NCBI GenBank assembly: GCA_030592605.1
Contig: JAUVIT010000039.1
Location: 1-9,610 of the forward strand
Origin: Bacteroidota bacterium
GTDB lineage: Bacteria > Bacteroidota > Bacteroidia > Bacteroidales > GCA-2748055
DNA: 9,610 nt
Direction of reading: 5' to 3'
Below are positions 1-5,663 of the stretch, one piece after another (positions within the stretch are counted from its first letter, which is position 1; each line of letters opens with the position of its first letter). The translations under genes were made by a program, and so were the position numbers. The notes beneath the pieces were generated by a model. That model ran no database searches. It was given only the letters and a program-made list of their open reading frames with translations, and was not told where the DNA came from.

Positions 1-213
1 CTTATCGCTTAAATTGGCCTGGTAACCAAGGTAGGCACGCTGTATCTCAAATACCCTGCTGGCCTCACCATCTGAAAAGGTGCTGTGGTAGTTGGTAAAG
101 ATCTTAATAATACCCTGGCCATTGGGTTTGAGCTTCTCTTCTGTTTCCTGGGAATAAGCGTTCCAGGACAAAAGGAGCATGGTAAGTGAAAATAATGTGG
201 CTCTTAACATCAT
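1..213 (-). CDS. Secreted, probably porin-like outer-membrane protein (5' end only)
   Basis: The 71 N-terminal codons of a gene reading off the left edge are open throughout. Translation starts at one of two adjacent ATGs (211-213 or 208-210), just after an AGAG-containing leader. The protein begins with a Sec signal peptide: a short basic start, a hydrophobic stretch of about 13 residues, and a likely cleavage site at the A-Y-S-Q region (residues 19-22). After a polar stretch the mature part reads GIIKIFTNYHSTFSDG, then EIQRAYLGYQ. An IFTNYH strand followed by an (E/D)-x-x-RAYLGY strand is what I associate with the first strands of Bacteroidota porin-like beta-barrels. The signal peptide and open frame are seen; the barrel assignment is inference from a short stretch. 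The substrate cannot be told. The gene lies downstream of dsbD in the same orientation, separated by 114 bp with two inverted repeats, so it may have its own promoter. Confidence 0.65.
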   Translation of the reverse strand, partial: MMLRATLFSLTMLLLSWNAYSQETEEKLKPNGQGIIKIFTNYHSTFSDGEASRVFEIQRAYLGYQANLSDK

Positions 214-238
214 CTCTTTTTAAAGTATAATGCAAAGA

Positions 239-253
239 AACCACATAGTGGTT
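239..253 (-). repeat. Short perfect inverted repeat upstream of the porin-like gene
   Basis: Arms AACCAC (239-244) and GTGGTT (248-253) form a perfect 6-bp inverted repeat around a 3-bp centre. On the minus strand it is followed at once by TTTCTTTG (240-233), which is one base from the TAnnTTTG -7 consensus of Bacteroidota. The repeat could therefore be an operator in the promoter spacer or a small leader hairpin. I did not find a good -33 element, so the promoter reading is weak. Confidence 0.35.
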
Positions 254-264
254 ATAGGACGATT

Positions 265-297
265 AAGCGAATGTTAAGATTTGGTTAACATTCACTT
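265..297 (-). terminator. 13-bp hairpin downstream of dsbD, candidate terminator
   Basis: Arms 265-277 and 285-297 pair over 13 bp around a 7-nt loop. The only imperfection is a U-G wobble in the minus-strand RNA, which would be a C/A mismatch in plus-strand RNA, so the structure fits a minus-strand transcript better. It starts 31 bp past the dsbD stop codon. The stem is AT-rich and no clear run of U follows, so intrinsic termination is not assured; an operator for the next gene is the alternative. Confidence 0.4.
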
Positions 298-327
298 CAT
301 ATAGAATTCATATGGATAGAGCGCTGA

Positions 328-2298
328 TCAGCTGGCACCTTGCTTCAGCCAGCTTAGGTAGCTCTGTACATCCAGATCGGTCCCTTTGGGCTCGCCCAGC
401 ACATTCCCATCGGCATCCATGATCACATAAAGGGGGATGGTATTGGTGCGGAAGTTAGCAATTTCGAAATCGATGTTCTGCTGACCAAGGGTCTTTTTTA
501 CCTTGCCATCTACCTCCGAAGTGTACCACTCCGATTCGGGAAGTTTGGTACGATCGTCCGTATAGAGCGCCACAATTACATAATCATCTCTCAGGGTCCT
601 GAGTACTTCCGGATCGGACCAGACAGCTGCTTCCATCTTCTTGCAGTTGGAACAGAAGTGACCCTTGAAATCGATCAGTACAGGCTTCCCGGATGCCTTG
701 GCACAGGCCAGTCCCTCCTCCAGGCTATAAAAACCTTTCAGCCCAAGGGGCATATGGAACACATCGGCATATTTGACCGGAGTACACTCCTCATTATAGT
801 CAGCCACTGCCATGGGTGCACCACTATACACCGCCCTCTGGGTCAGGTCCAGGCCATTGGGTGACTTGGGTGGCAGCAAAGGTGAAATGGTACTTAGCTC
901 GTAACCAAAGAGTCCCAGGAAGAGATAGATTACGAAGGAAAACGAGGCCACACTCAGCAGCAGACGAGGTACCGATACGTACGGCAGCTCACTGTCATGA
1001 GCGAACTTGATCTTGCCCAGGAAGTACATGCCCAGCATGGAGAAGAGCACGATCCAGACGGCGAGGTACAGTTCGCGGGTTAATATTTTATTGGTGGGAT
1101 CCAGGGCCAGCAGGAATTTCATACTGAAGGCCAGTACAATAAACCCAAGTACCACCTTGACCGCATTCAGCCATCCGCCCGACTTGGGCAGTCCCTTCAG
1201 CCAGGATGGGAAGATGGCAAAGAGGGTGAAGGGAATAGCAAAGGCCAGTCCAAATCCAAACATACCAAGGATCGGCTTAAGGGCCAATCCGCCGGCAGCC
1301 TCCACCAGCAGGGCTCCCACGATGGGACCTGTACAGGAGAAGGAGACCAGAACGGTAGTGAGTGCCAGAAAGAAGACTCCTCCCAATCCGCCCTTATCCA
1401 CCTGGCTATCGGCCTTATTTGACCAGCTGGATGGTAACACCAGCTCGAACATGCCAAAAAAGGAGAAAGCAAACACCATAAAGAGTGCAAAGAAGATCAG
1501 GTTGGGGATCCAGTGAGTACTCAGTGCATTGGCTGCATTTGGACCCACATTTGAGACACTTACAATAACGCCCAGCAGGGTATAGATGGCCATGATGGAA
1601 ATTCCAAAGACCAGTCCCCGGAAAATTCCCCGGGCCTTGCTATCGCTGCCCTGCATAAAGAAACTAACAGTCATTGGAATCATGGGGAAGACACAGGGTG
1701 TAAGCAGCGCCAGTAATCCAAGACCAAATGCCAGCCAGAAGAAACGCCAGAGCGACTTCTCCCCTTCCATGGCAGGAACTCCTGCTACGGCGGCATCGGA
1801 TGCATCGGTATTGCTTTCAAGAACCGTCGTCTCCTCACCTTCAAGCTTCACCTCAAAAGCGAAGGAAACAGTCATTGGAGGAAGACAGACTTCATCGTCG
1901 CAAACCTGGAACTCAATCTCACCGGTCACGGTCTGGGTACCGCCATCCTTGAATTTCACCTTCTGCCTGAATTCGGCTTTACCCGACAGGGTCCCCACAT
2001 CCATCTGGAAACCCGCATCAAATGATACCTTGGCTTTGGGGGATTCAACAATCCCATCCACCAGTGTATAGGCATCCGACTCATCGTACCAGGGTTTGGT
2101 GGCTATGGGACCTCCTTCAGGAAGATGGGCTGAATAAAGGTGCCACGGGTAATCGATGGTGGCAGTAAATACCAGTTCGGCCTCCTGGCCACTCACTTTG
2201 TCCGTGGAAAATTCCCAATTTACAGGGTTCTCCACCTGTGAAAAAATGGATGTGGCCATCATTATGGCCACACCCATCAGTATGATTCTATTCTTCAT
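328..2298 (-). CDS. dsbD: Thiol:disulfide interchange protein DsbD-like, three-domain
   Basis: DsbD-family proteins carry electrons from cytoplasmic thioredoxin across the inner membrane to periplasmic thiol proteins. All three modules are present in 656 residues. A signal peptide (about 1-20) is followed by a periplasmic N-terminal domain (about 25-150) with the cysteine pair C133/C138 (CDDEVC). A polytopic membrane domain (about 183-465) carries the two transmembrane cysteines, C202 in LLTPCVFPMIP and C322 in SFSCTGPIVG. The C-terminal thioredoxin-like domain (about 515-656) carries the active site C549-S-N-C552. Two further cysteines (C505, C531) lie in the linker and start of the last domain. 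The N-terminal domain resembles the DsbD-alpha type of Bacteroidota rather than being a close copy of the enterobacterial one. The gene starts 58 bp after the rng stop in the same orientation, with no hairpin or good promoter seen between, so read-through from rng is likely. The role of the transcript partner is not informative. Assignment to the family is firm; the exact periplasmic partner is unknown. Confidence 0.93.
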   Translation of the reverse strand: MKNRIILMGVAIMMATSIFSQVENPVNWEFSTDKVSGQEAELVFTATIDYPWHLYSAHLPEGGPIATKPWYDESDAYTLVDGIVESPKAKVSFDAGFQMDVGTLSGKAEFRQKVKFKDGGTQTVTGEIEFQVCDDEVCLPPMTVSFAFEVKLEGEETTVLESNTDASDAAVAGVPAMEGEKSLWRFFWLAFGLGLLALLTPCVFPMIPMTVSFFMQGSDSKARGIFRGLVFGISIMAIYTLLGVIVSVSNVGPNAANALSTHWIPNLIFFALFMVFAFSFFGMFELVLPSSWSNKADSQVDKGGLGGVFFLALTTVLVSFSCTGPIVGALLVEAAGGLALKPILGMFGFGLAFAIPFTLFAIFPSWLKGLPKSGGWLNAVKVVLGFIVLAFSMKFLLALDPTNKILTRELYLAVWIVLFSMLGMYFLGKIKFAHDSELPYVSVPRLLLSVASFSFVIYLFLGLFGYELSTISPLLPPKSPNGLDLTQRAVYSGAPMAVADYNEECTPVKYADVFHMPLGLKGFYSLEEGLACAKASGKPVLIDFKGHFCSNCKKMEAAVWSDPEVLRTLRDDYVIVALYTDDRTKLPESEWYTSEVDGKVKKTLGQQNIDFEIANFRTNTIPLYVIMDADGNVLGEPKGTDLDVQSYLSWLKQGAS

Positions 2299-2356
2299 GG
2301 ATTCTTTACGTCTTATCTAACATGCTAAACAATTCGCAACTCGAAAAGTTTAAAGC

Positions 2357-3916
2357 TTAATGCTTCTTTCTGCGAAGCTCCTCACCCTGCTCGTTATAAA
2401 TCCTGAATTCCAGGAAATGCATCGATTCAACCGAATTGATCTTGATCTTACAACCCAGCTCTTTACGCCACTTCCGCTCTTCCGAGTTAAATCCTTTGGT
2501 CAGGTAGGTGGCTACAAAGGGATGTAAAGCCACCTCAAGTTTCGCATGCCGGTGCTCTCCGATCAGCATGCTTAGCTCACTTTTTACCAGTTCCGGGAAG
2601 AGGATGGGCGCTTGTGCCTTTCCGCTTCCAGCACAAGTGGGACAGTTCTCAGTGGTCTCAATATGCATCTCAGGACGTACCCGCTGGCGGGTGATCTGCA
2701 TAAGTCCGAATTTACTCAGGGGAAGAATGTTATGCTTGGTCTTATCCACCGACATGGCTTCCTTCATCCTGTCAAACAGCTTTTGCTTGTTCTCATGCTT
2801 GTGCATATCGATAAAATCGATCACAATGATGCCACCCATATCTCTCAGCCTGAGCTGACGGGCCACTTCATCCGCTGCAGAGAGGTTCACCTCCACTGCA
2901 TTGGTCTCCTGATCGCTGGAAGAACGGGAACGATTCCCGCTGTTCACATCTATTACATGGAGAGCCTCGGTATGCTCGATAATCAGGTAGGCACCCTGTT
3001 TAAATGAGACAGTCTTGCCGAAAGCAGCTTTGATTTGCTTCAGTATACCCAACTTGTCAAAGATCGGTTCCTTGCCCGTATAGAGCTTAACGATCTTCTC
3101 CTTCTCGGGAGCCACCTCCCGGATGTAATCTTTCATTTCGGCGAACACCTTCTCATTGCTGATATGGATGCCGTCGAAATTCCCGTTCAGGAGATCGCGT
3201 ACCACAGCCGATTCACGGCTCAGTTCACTGATAACCAGTCGGGGCAGCCCTTTGGTGGTCAAATGGTCGAAGGATTGTTCCCACTTCTTTACCAGGGTGC
3301 GTAATTCATTGTCCAGTTCGGCCACTTTCTTGCCTTCGGCCACTGTACGTACGATAATACCGAAGTTCTGGGGCCTGATGGCCGTCAAGAGATTCTTCAG
3401 TCGGTCCTTTTCCTCCTGGGAGGAGATTTTGGAAGAGATTGAAATTTTATCGGAGAAGGGCATCAATACGATGTTCCTTCCCGCCATGGAAATTTCGGAA
3501 GTCAGCCTCGGACCCTTTGTTGAAATAGGCTCTTTGGCGATTTGTACAAGGATGAATTGCCCCTGCTTGAGAATCTCGTTGATCTTCCCGTGCTTATTAA
3601 TATCAGGAAGACGTTTGAACTTACTGATGGGCATGGGTCTTCCCTTTTTGGCAAGGACCTGTCCCAGGTATTTGTTCAGAGAACTGAATTGTGGGCCTAA
3701 ATCTAAATAGTGAAGGAAAGCATCCTTCTCATAACCCACGTCAATAAAGGCAGCATTGAGACCGGGCATAATCTTTTTTACCCTGGCCAGGTAGATGTCA
3801 CCTACCGAAAATTGCTGCTTAAGCGATGATTCATTTAATTCAACGAGCTTACCATCTTCAAGTAGTGCAATCGAAACCCTCTCATTCGTGGAGTTGATTA
3901 CCAGTTCACTGCTCAC
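2357..3916 (-). CDS. rng: Ribonuclease G (RNase E/G family)
   Basis: Endoribonuclease of the RNase E/G family, cutting single-stranded AU-rich RNA in rRNA maturation and mRNA turnover. The 519 residues fit RNase G rather than RNase E, as there is no long C-terminal scaffold. Visible parts are the N-terminal ELVINST...ALLEDGKLVEL segment, an S1 RNA-binding domain (about 36-130, with VGDIYLARVKKIMPG), and the catalytic DNase I-like domain. The two metal-binding aspartates are D323 in HVIDVNSG and D367 in GIIVIDFIDM. The Zn-link motif C425-P-T-C428 is intact, and a C-terminal small domain follows. The start is a GTG at 3914-3916; the conserved SELVIN segment follows directly and no in-frame ATG lies nearby upstream. 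A four-codon ORF (ATG at 3925-3927) ends with a TGA that overlaps this GTG. The HU/mini-protein transcript upstream probably ends at the 3960-3994 hairpin, so rng should have its own promoter in the 44 bp before the start, but no good TAnnTTTG match is visible there. Confidence 0.96.
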   Translation of the reverse strand: MSSELVINSTNERVSIALLEDGKLVELNESSLKQQFSVGDIYLARVKKIMPGLNAAFIDVGYEKDAFLHYLDLGPQFSSLNKYLGQVLAKKGRPMPISKFKRLPDINKHGKINEILKQGQFILVQIAKEPISTKGPRLTSEISMAGRNIVLMPFSDKISISSKISSQEEKDRLKNLLTAIRPQNFGIIVRTVAEGKKVAELDNELRTLVKKWEQSFDHLTTKGLPRLVISELSRESAVVRDLLNGNFDGIHISNEKVFAEMKDYIREVAPEKEKIVKLYTGKEPIFDKLGILKQIKAAFGKTVSFKQGAYLIIEHTEALHVIDVNSGNRSRSSSDQETNAVEVNLSAADEVARQLRLRDMGGIIVIDFIDMHKHENKQKLFDRMKEAMSVDKTKHNILPLSKFGLMQITRQRVRPEMHIETTENCPTCAGSGKAQAPILFPELVKSELSMLIGEHRHAKLEVALHPFVATYLTKGFNSEERKWRKELGCKIKINSVESMHFLEFRIYNEQGEELRRKKH

Positions 3917-3927
3917 AGTATCTGCAT
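3913..3927 (-). other. Four-codon upstream ORF overlapping the rng start codon
   Basis: On the minus strand, ATG CAG ATA CTG TGA spans 3927 to 3913. Its stop codon TGA shares two bases with the GTG start of rng (GTGA), the geometry of termination-reinitiation coupling. No Shine-Dalgarno precedes it. Such a short ORF can arise by chance, and translation is not shown. Confidence 0.25.
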
Positions 3928-3949
3928 TTATGAAGATTAAGCTGATTAT

Positions 3950-3994
3950 TAAACAGAAATAAACCTAAAGCCCACTTCAGGTGCTTTAGGTTTA
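3950..3994 (-). terminator. Intrinsic terminator-like hairpin after the HU/mini-protein genes
   Basis: Arms 3960-3971 and 3983-3994 form a perfect 12-bp stem around an 11-nt loop. It starts 23 bp after the stop codon of the 30-residue basic protein. On the minus strand the stem ends in GGTTTA and is followed by ATTTCTGTTT, a T-rich tail; on the plus strand no T-rich tail follows. This marks it as the end of the HU transcript and separates it from rng. Confidence 0.65.
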
Positions 3995-4017
3995 GTTCAT
4001 TAAAGAAGTGGAGAAAA

Positions 4018-4110
4018 TTATTTCCTCTTCTTGTGCCTGTTCTTCCTCAAACGCTTCTTGCGTTTGTGGGTAGCCATCTTATGTCTTTTTCTTTTCTTTC
4101 CGCTTGGCAT
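4018..4110 (-). CDS. 30-residue very basic AURKAIP1/COX24-type protein (mS38/bS22-like)
   Basis: This short ORF encodes 30 residues: MPSGKKRKRHK, then MATHKRKKRLRKNRHKKRK, ending in TAA at 4018-4020. Twenty of the 30 residues are Lys, Arg or His (K, R and H together), with almost no hydrophobic residues, as in small rRNA-binding proteins. The KRLRKNRHKK segment matches what I recall of Bacteroidota proteins annotated with the AURKAIP1/COX24 domain, the family of mitochondrial ribosomal protein mS38 and actinobacterial bS22. A role on the small ribosomal subunit is inferred from that family. It starts 12 bp after the HU stop, so it should share the HU transcript, and the hairpin at 3960-3994 closes the unit. 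The ATG at 4108-4110 is preferred because the MPSGKKRKRHKMATHKRKKR pattern is the form I recall for the family; an internal ATG at 4075-4077 would give a 19-residue product. The gene is too short for default gene finders and could easily be missed. Confidence 0.85.
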   Translation of the reverse strand: MPSGKKRKRHKMATHKRKKRLRKNRHKKRK

Positions 4111-4122
4111 AATTACTAAACT

Positions 4123-4407
4123 TTATTTCACATTGGTCTTCACCTTGCTAACAAAAGTTTTAGCTGGCTTGAAAGCTGGAATAGAATGCTCAGGAATAAT
4201 GATGGTAGTGTTCTTAGAAATGTTACGGGCAGTTTTCTTGGCCCTCTTCTTCACGATGAAACTTCCAAATCCTCTCAGGTAGACATTTTTGTCGTTGCTA
4301 AGTGAGTCTTTTACCGTCTCCATGAAAGCTTCTACAGTCTTCTGGACAGTTACCTTTTCTATTCCCGTGTTCTTAGAAATCTCGTTTACGATATCCGCTT
4401 TAGTCAT
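4123..4407 (-). CDS. HU/IHF-family DNA-binding protein
   Basis: Small nucleoid-associated protein that binds and bends DNA as a dimer. Its 94 residues match the family's usual length. Visible are the N-terminal helical dimerisation part (about 1-40, starting MTKADIVNEISKNTGI), the hallmark RGFGSF at 45-50, the basic DNA-contacting beta-arm (about 53-75, VKKRAKKTARNISKNT), and the closing IPAFKPAKTF segment. At arm position 63, where HU and IHF normally carry the intercalating proline in RNPxTG, this protein has isoleucine (RNISKNT). I recall the same sequence in many Bacteroidota HU-like proteins, so this is probably a lineage variant rather than a defect. The start at 4405-4407 gives the standard N-terminus. 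Upstream lies a TATATTTG promoter element that overlaps the divergent mutY promoter; downstream, after 12 bp, is the mini-ribosomal-type gene. Confidence 0.94.
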   Translation of the reverse strand: MTKADIVNEISKNTGIEKVTVQKTVEAFMETVKDSLSNDKNVYLRGFGSFIVKKRAKKTARNISKNTTIIIPEHSIPAFKPAKTFVSKVKTNVK

Positions 4408-4450
4408 TTTAAAAAACCTTTAATTATCAATGATTTACAATAGTTCCTTA

Positions 4451-4479
4451 CTTGAGGTTTGCAAATATAAATACTTTTG
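4451..4479 (+). promoter_or_regulatory. Bacteroidota-type promoter for mutY, back-to-back with the HU promoter
   Basis: TACTTTTG at 4472-4479 is a perfect TAnnTTTG -7 element. CTTG at 4451-4454, close to the TTTG -33 element, lies 17 bp upstream. The two -7 elements of this and the HU promoter are 2 bp apart on opposite strands, so the polymerase footprints must overlap. The leader to mutY would be about 75-80 nt. Confidence 0.6.
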
Positions 4480-4492
4480 CGTGAATATGAAA
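4462..4492 (-). promoter_or_regulatory. Bacteroidota-type promoter for the HU gene
   Basis: On the minus strand TATATTTG (4469-4462) matches the TAnnTTTG -7 consensus perfectly. TTTC (4492-4489), one base from the TTTG -33 element, lies 19 bp upstream, the usual spacing. The leader to the HU ATG would be about 50 nt. Confidence 0.65.
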
Positions 4493-4545
4493 TTGATTTT
4501 GATTAATTTTTAATTTAGTGCTCTAAATATAAGAACATTATAAAT

Positions 4546-4552
4546 AAGGAGG
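4546..4552 (+). promoter_or_regulatory. Perfect Shine-Dalgarno AAGGAGG before mutY
   Basis: AAGGAGG lies 11 nt before the mutY ATG, slightly further than the optimum. None of the other genes here has a comparable site, in line with the known weak use of Shine-Dalgarno sequences in Bacteroidota. It supports the ATG at 4564 as the start. Confidence 0.55.
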
Positions 4553-4563
4553 CGGCGAAGATA

Positions 4564-5631
4564 ATGATTTTTGACGGAATTATTCATGGGTGGTATGAAA
4601 AAAACAAGAGAGAGCTCCCCATGCGGCAAACCCGCAACCCTTACCGTACCTGGGTGGCCGAAGTGATTATGCAACAAACTCGTATGGATCAGGGACTTCC
4701 CTACCTCATGAATTTCCTCGAATCTTTTCCCGATATTCACTCACTGGCATCGGCCACGGAGGATGAAGTCCTCAGGCAATGGCAGGGCCTGGGTTATTAC
4801 AGTCGCGCCCGCAATTTGCATGCTTCGGCCACTTATGTGGTGGAGCAAATGGATGGGATAATGCCGGACTCTTACAAGGGGCTTCTGGCATTGAAAGGAG
4901 TCGGGAAATACACTGCTGCTGCAATTGCCTCATGGTGCTACAATGAAGCCTGTGTGGCGGTGGACGGCAATGTGTCCCGCGTCATTGCCCGTCTGTTCGG
5001 GATCGAGGATGCAATCAACACACCTAAAGGGGAAAAGCAGGTGTATGCCATGGCCGGCGAACTGATGGACCAAAGTGATCCTGCCACACACAACCAGGCC
5101 ATGATCGAATTCGGCGCCCTGCTCTGCGTGCCGGTTTCGCCCCCTTGTGGTGACTGCCCCCTGCAGGAGCTGTGTGAAGCCAACAGGCAGGGGCTTGTGG
5201 ATCAGATCCCCTTTAAGATCAAAAATAAAAAACCGGTGGATCGATGGTTCTATTATTATATGATCATCTCCCATGGGGAGACGATCCTGATTCAAAGAGG
5301 AAAAAAGGATATCTGGGAAGGCCTCTATGAGCTCCCCATGATCGAGTCAGAAGCTCCCCTTGGTGATGAGGAGATTTTGCAGAAGATACCACGCCTTATT
5401 CTGCAGGAAAGTGAACCCAGGTACAACAAAGACATGGGTATAGGGACACTCTCAGCACCGGTGCGACACCAGTTAAGCCACCAGACCATACATGCCCGCT
5501 TCCTGCAGGTGCAGATGGACCTGCTGCCCTACCCCCTGCCCGAAAAATGGCAATCCGTTCCCCTGGAACAACTGGACCGGTACGCCATGCCGAGACTTAT
5601 TCACAGGTACCTTGAATCATCCAATTTTTAA
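4564..5631 (+). CDS. mutY: A/G-specific adenine glycosylase MutY
   Basis: Base-excision repair glycosylase that removes adenine mispaired with 8-oxoguanine. The 355 residues show the full layout. The helix-hairpin-helix glycosylase core carries the catalytic glutamate E33 (AEVIMQQTR) and the conserved aspartate D134 (VAVDGNVSRV). The hairpin LKGVGKYTAAAI lies at 110-121. The 4Fe-4S loop has exact spacing C188-x6-C195-x2-C198-x5-C204. A C-terminal NUDIX-like 8-oxoG recognition domain (about 225-350) contains HQLSHQ at 302-307, the counterpart of the FSH loop. The N-terminal motif usually reading LPWR is LPMR here (M20), a change at a normally conserved tryptophan. The ATG follows a perfect Shine-Dalgarno. 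The gene diverges from HU, and the ssb promoter lies in its last codons. All catalytic residues are present, so it should be active. Confidence 0.96.
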   Translation: MIFDGIIHGWYEKNKRELPMRQTRNPYRTWVAEVIMQQTRMDQGLPYLMNFLESFPDIHSLASATEDEVLRQWQGLGYYSRARNLHASATYVVEQMDGIMPDSYKGLLALKGVGKYTAAAIASWCYNEACVAVDGNVSRVIARLFGIEDAINTPKGEKQVYAMAGELMDQSDPATHNQAMIEFGALLCVPVSPPCGDCPLQELCEANRQGLVDQIPFKIKNKKPVDRWFYYYMIISHGETILIQRGKKDIWEGLYELPMIESEAPLGDEEILQKIPRLILQESEPRYNKDMGIGTLSAPVRHQLSHQTIHARFLQVQMDLLPYPLPEKWQSVPLEQLDRYAMPRLIHRYLESSNF

Positions 5632-5640
5632 GTATCTTTG
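5611..5640 (+). promoter_or_regulatory. Bacteroidota-type promoter for ssb inside the mutY 3' end
   Basis: TATCTTTG at 5633-5640 fits TAnnTTTG exactly, with CTTG at 5611-5614 as a -33 element 18 bp upstream. The -33 lies in the last codons of mutY and the -7 just past its stop. The predicted leader to the ssb ATG is only about 17 nt, and no Shine-Dalgarno is seen. Confidence 0.6.
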
Positions 5641-5663
5641 ATACCATAATACAAATACAACTT

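Noticed and set aside
1007..1516. 169-residue open frame on the plus strand
   Set aside because: It lies antisense to the membrane domain of DsbD, whose family motifs are unmistakable, and shows no domain or conserved motif of its own.
2299..2356. Possible separate promoter for dsbD in the rng-dsbD gap
   Set aside because: The best element (TAGATAAG) departs from TAnnTTTG at two of its fixed positions and no good -33 partner is seen, so read-through from rng is the simpler reading.
3156..3710. 184-residue open frame on the plus strand
   Set aside because: Antisense shadow of rng with serine- and leucine-rich low-complexity translation and no recognisable family.
4031..4282. 83-residue open frame on the plus strand with a hydrophobic translation
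   Set aside because: The hydrophobicity comes from reading the Lys-rich codons of the mini-protein and HU genes on the opposite strand (AAG/AAA become CTT/TTT). Both minus-strand genes match known families.
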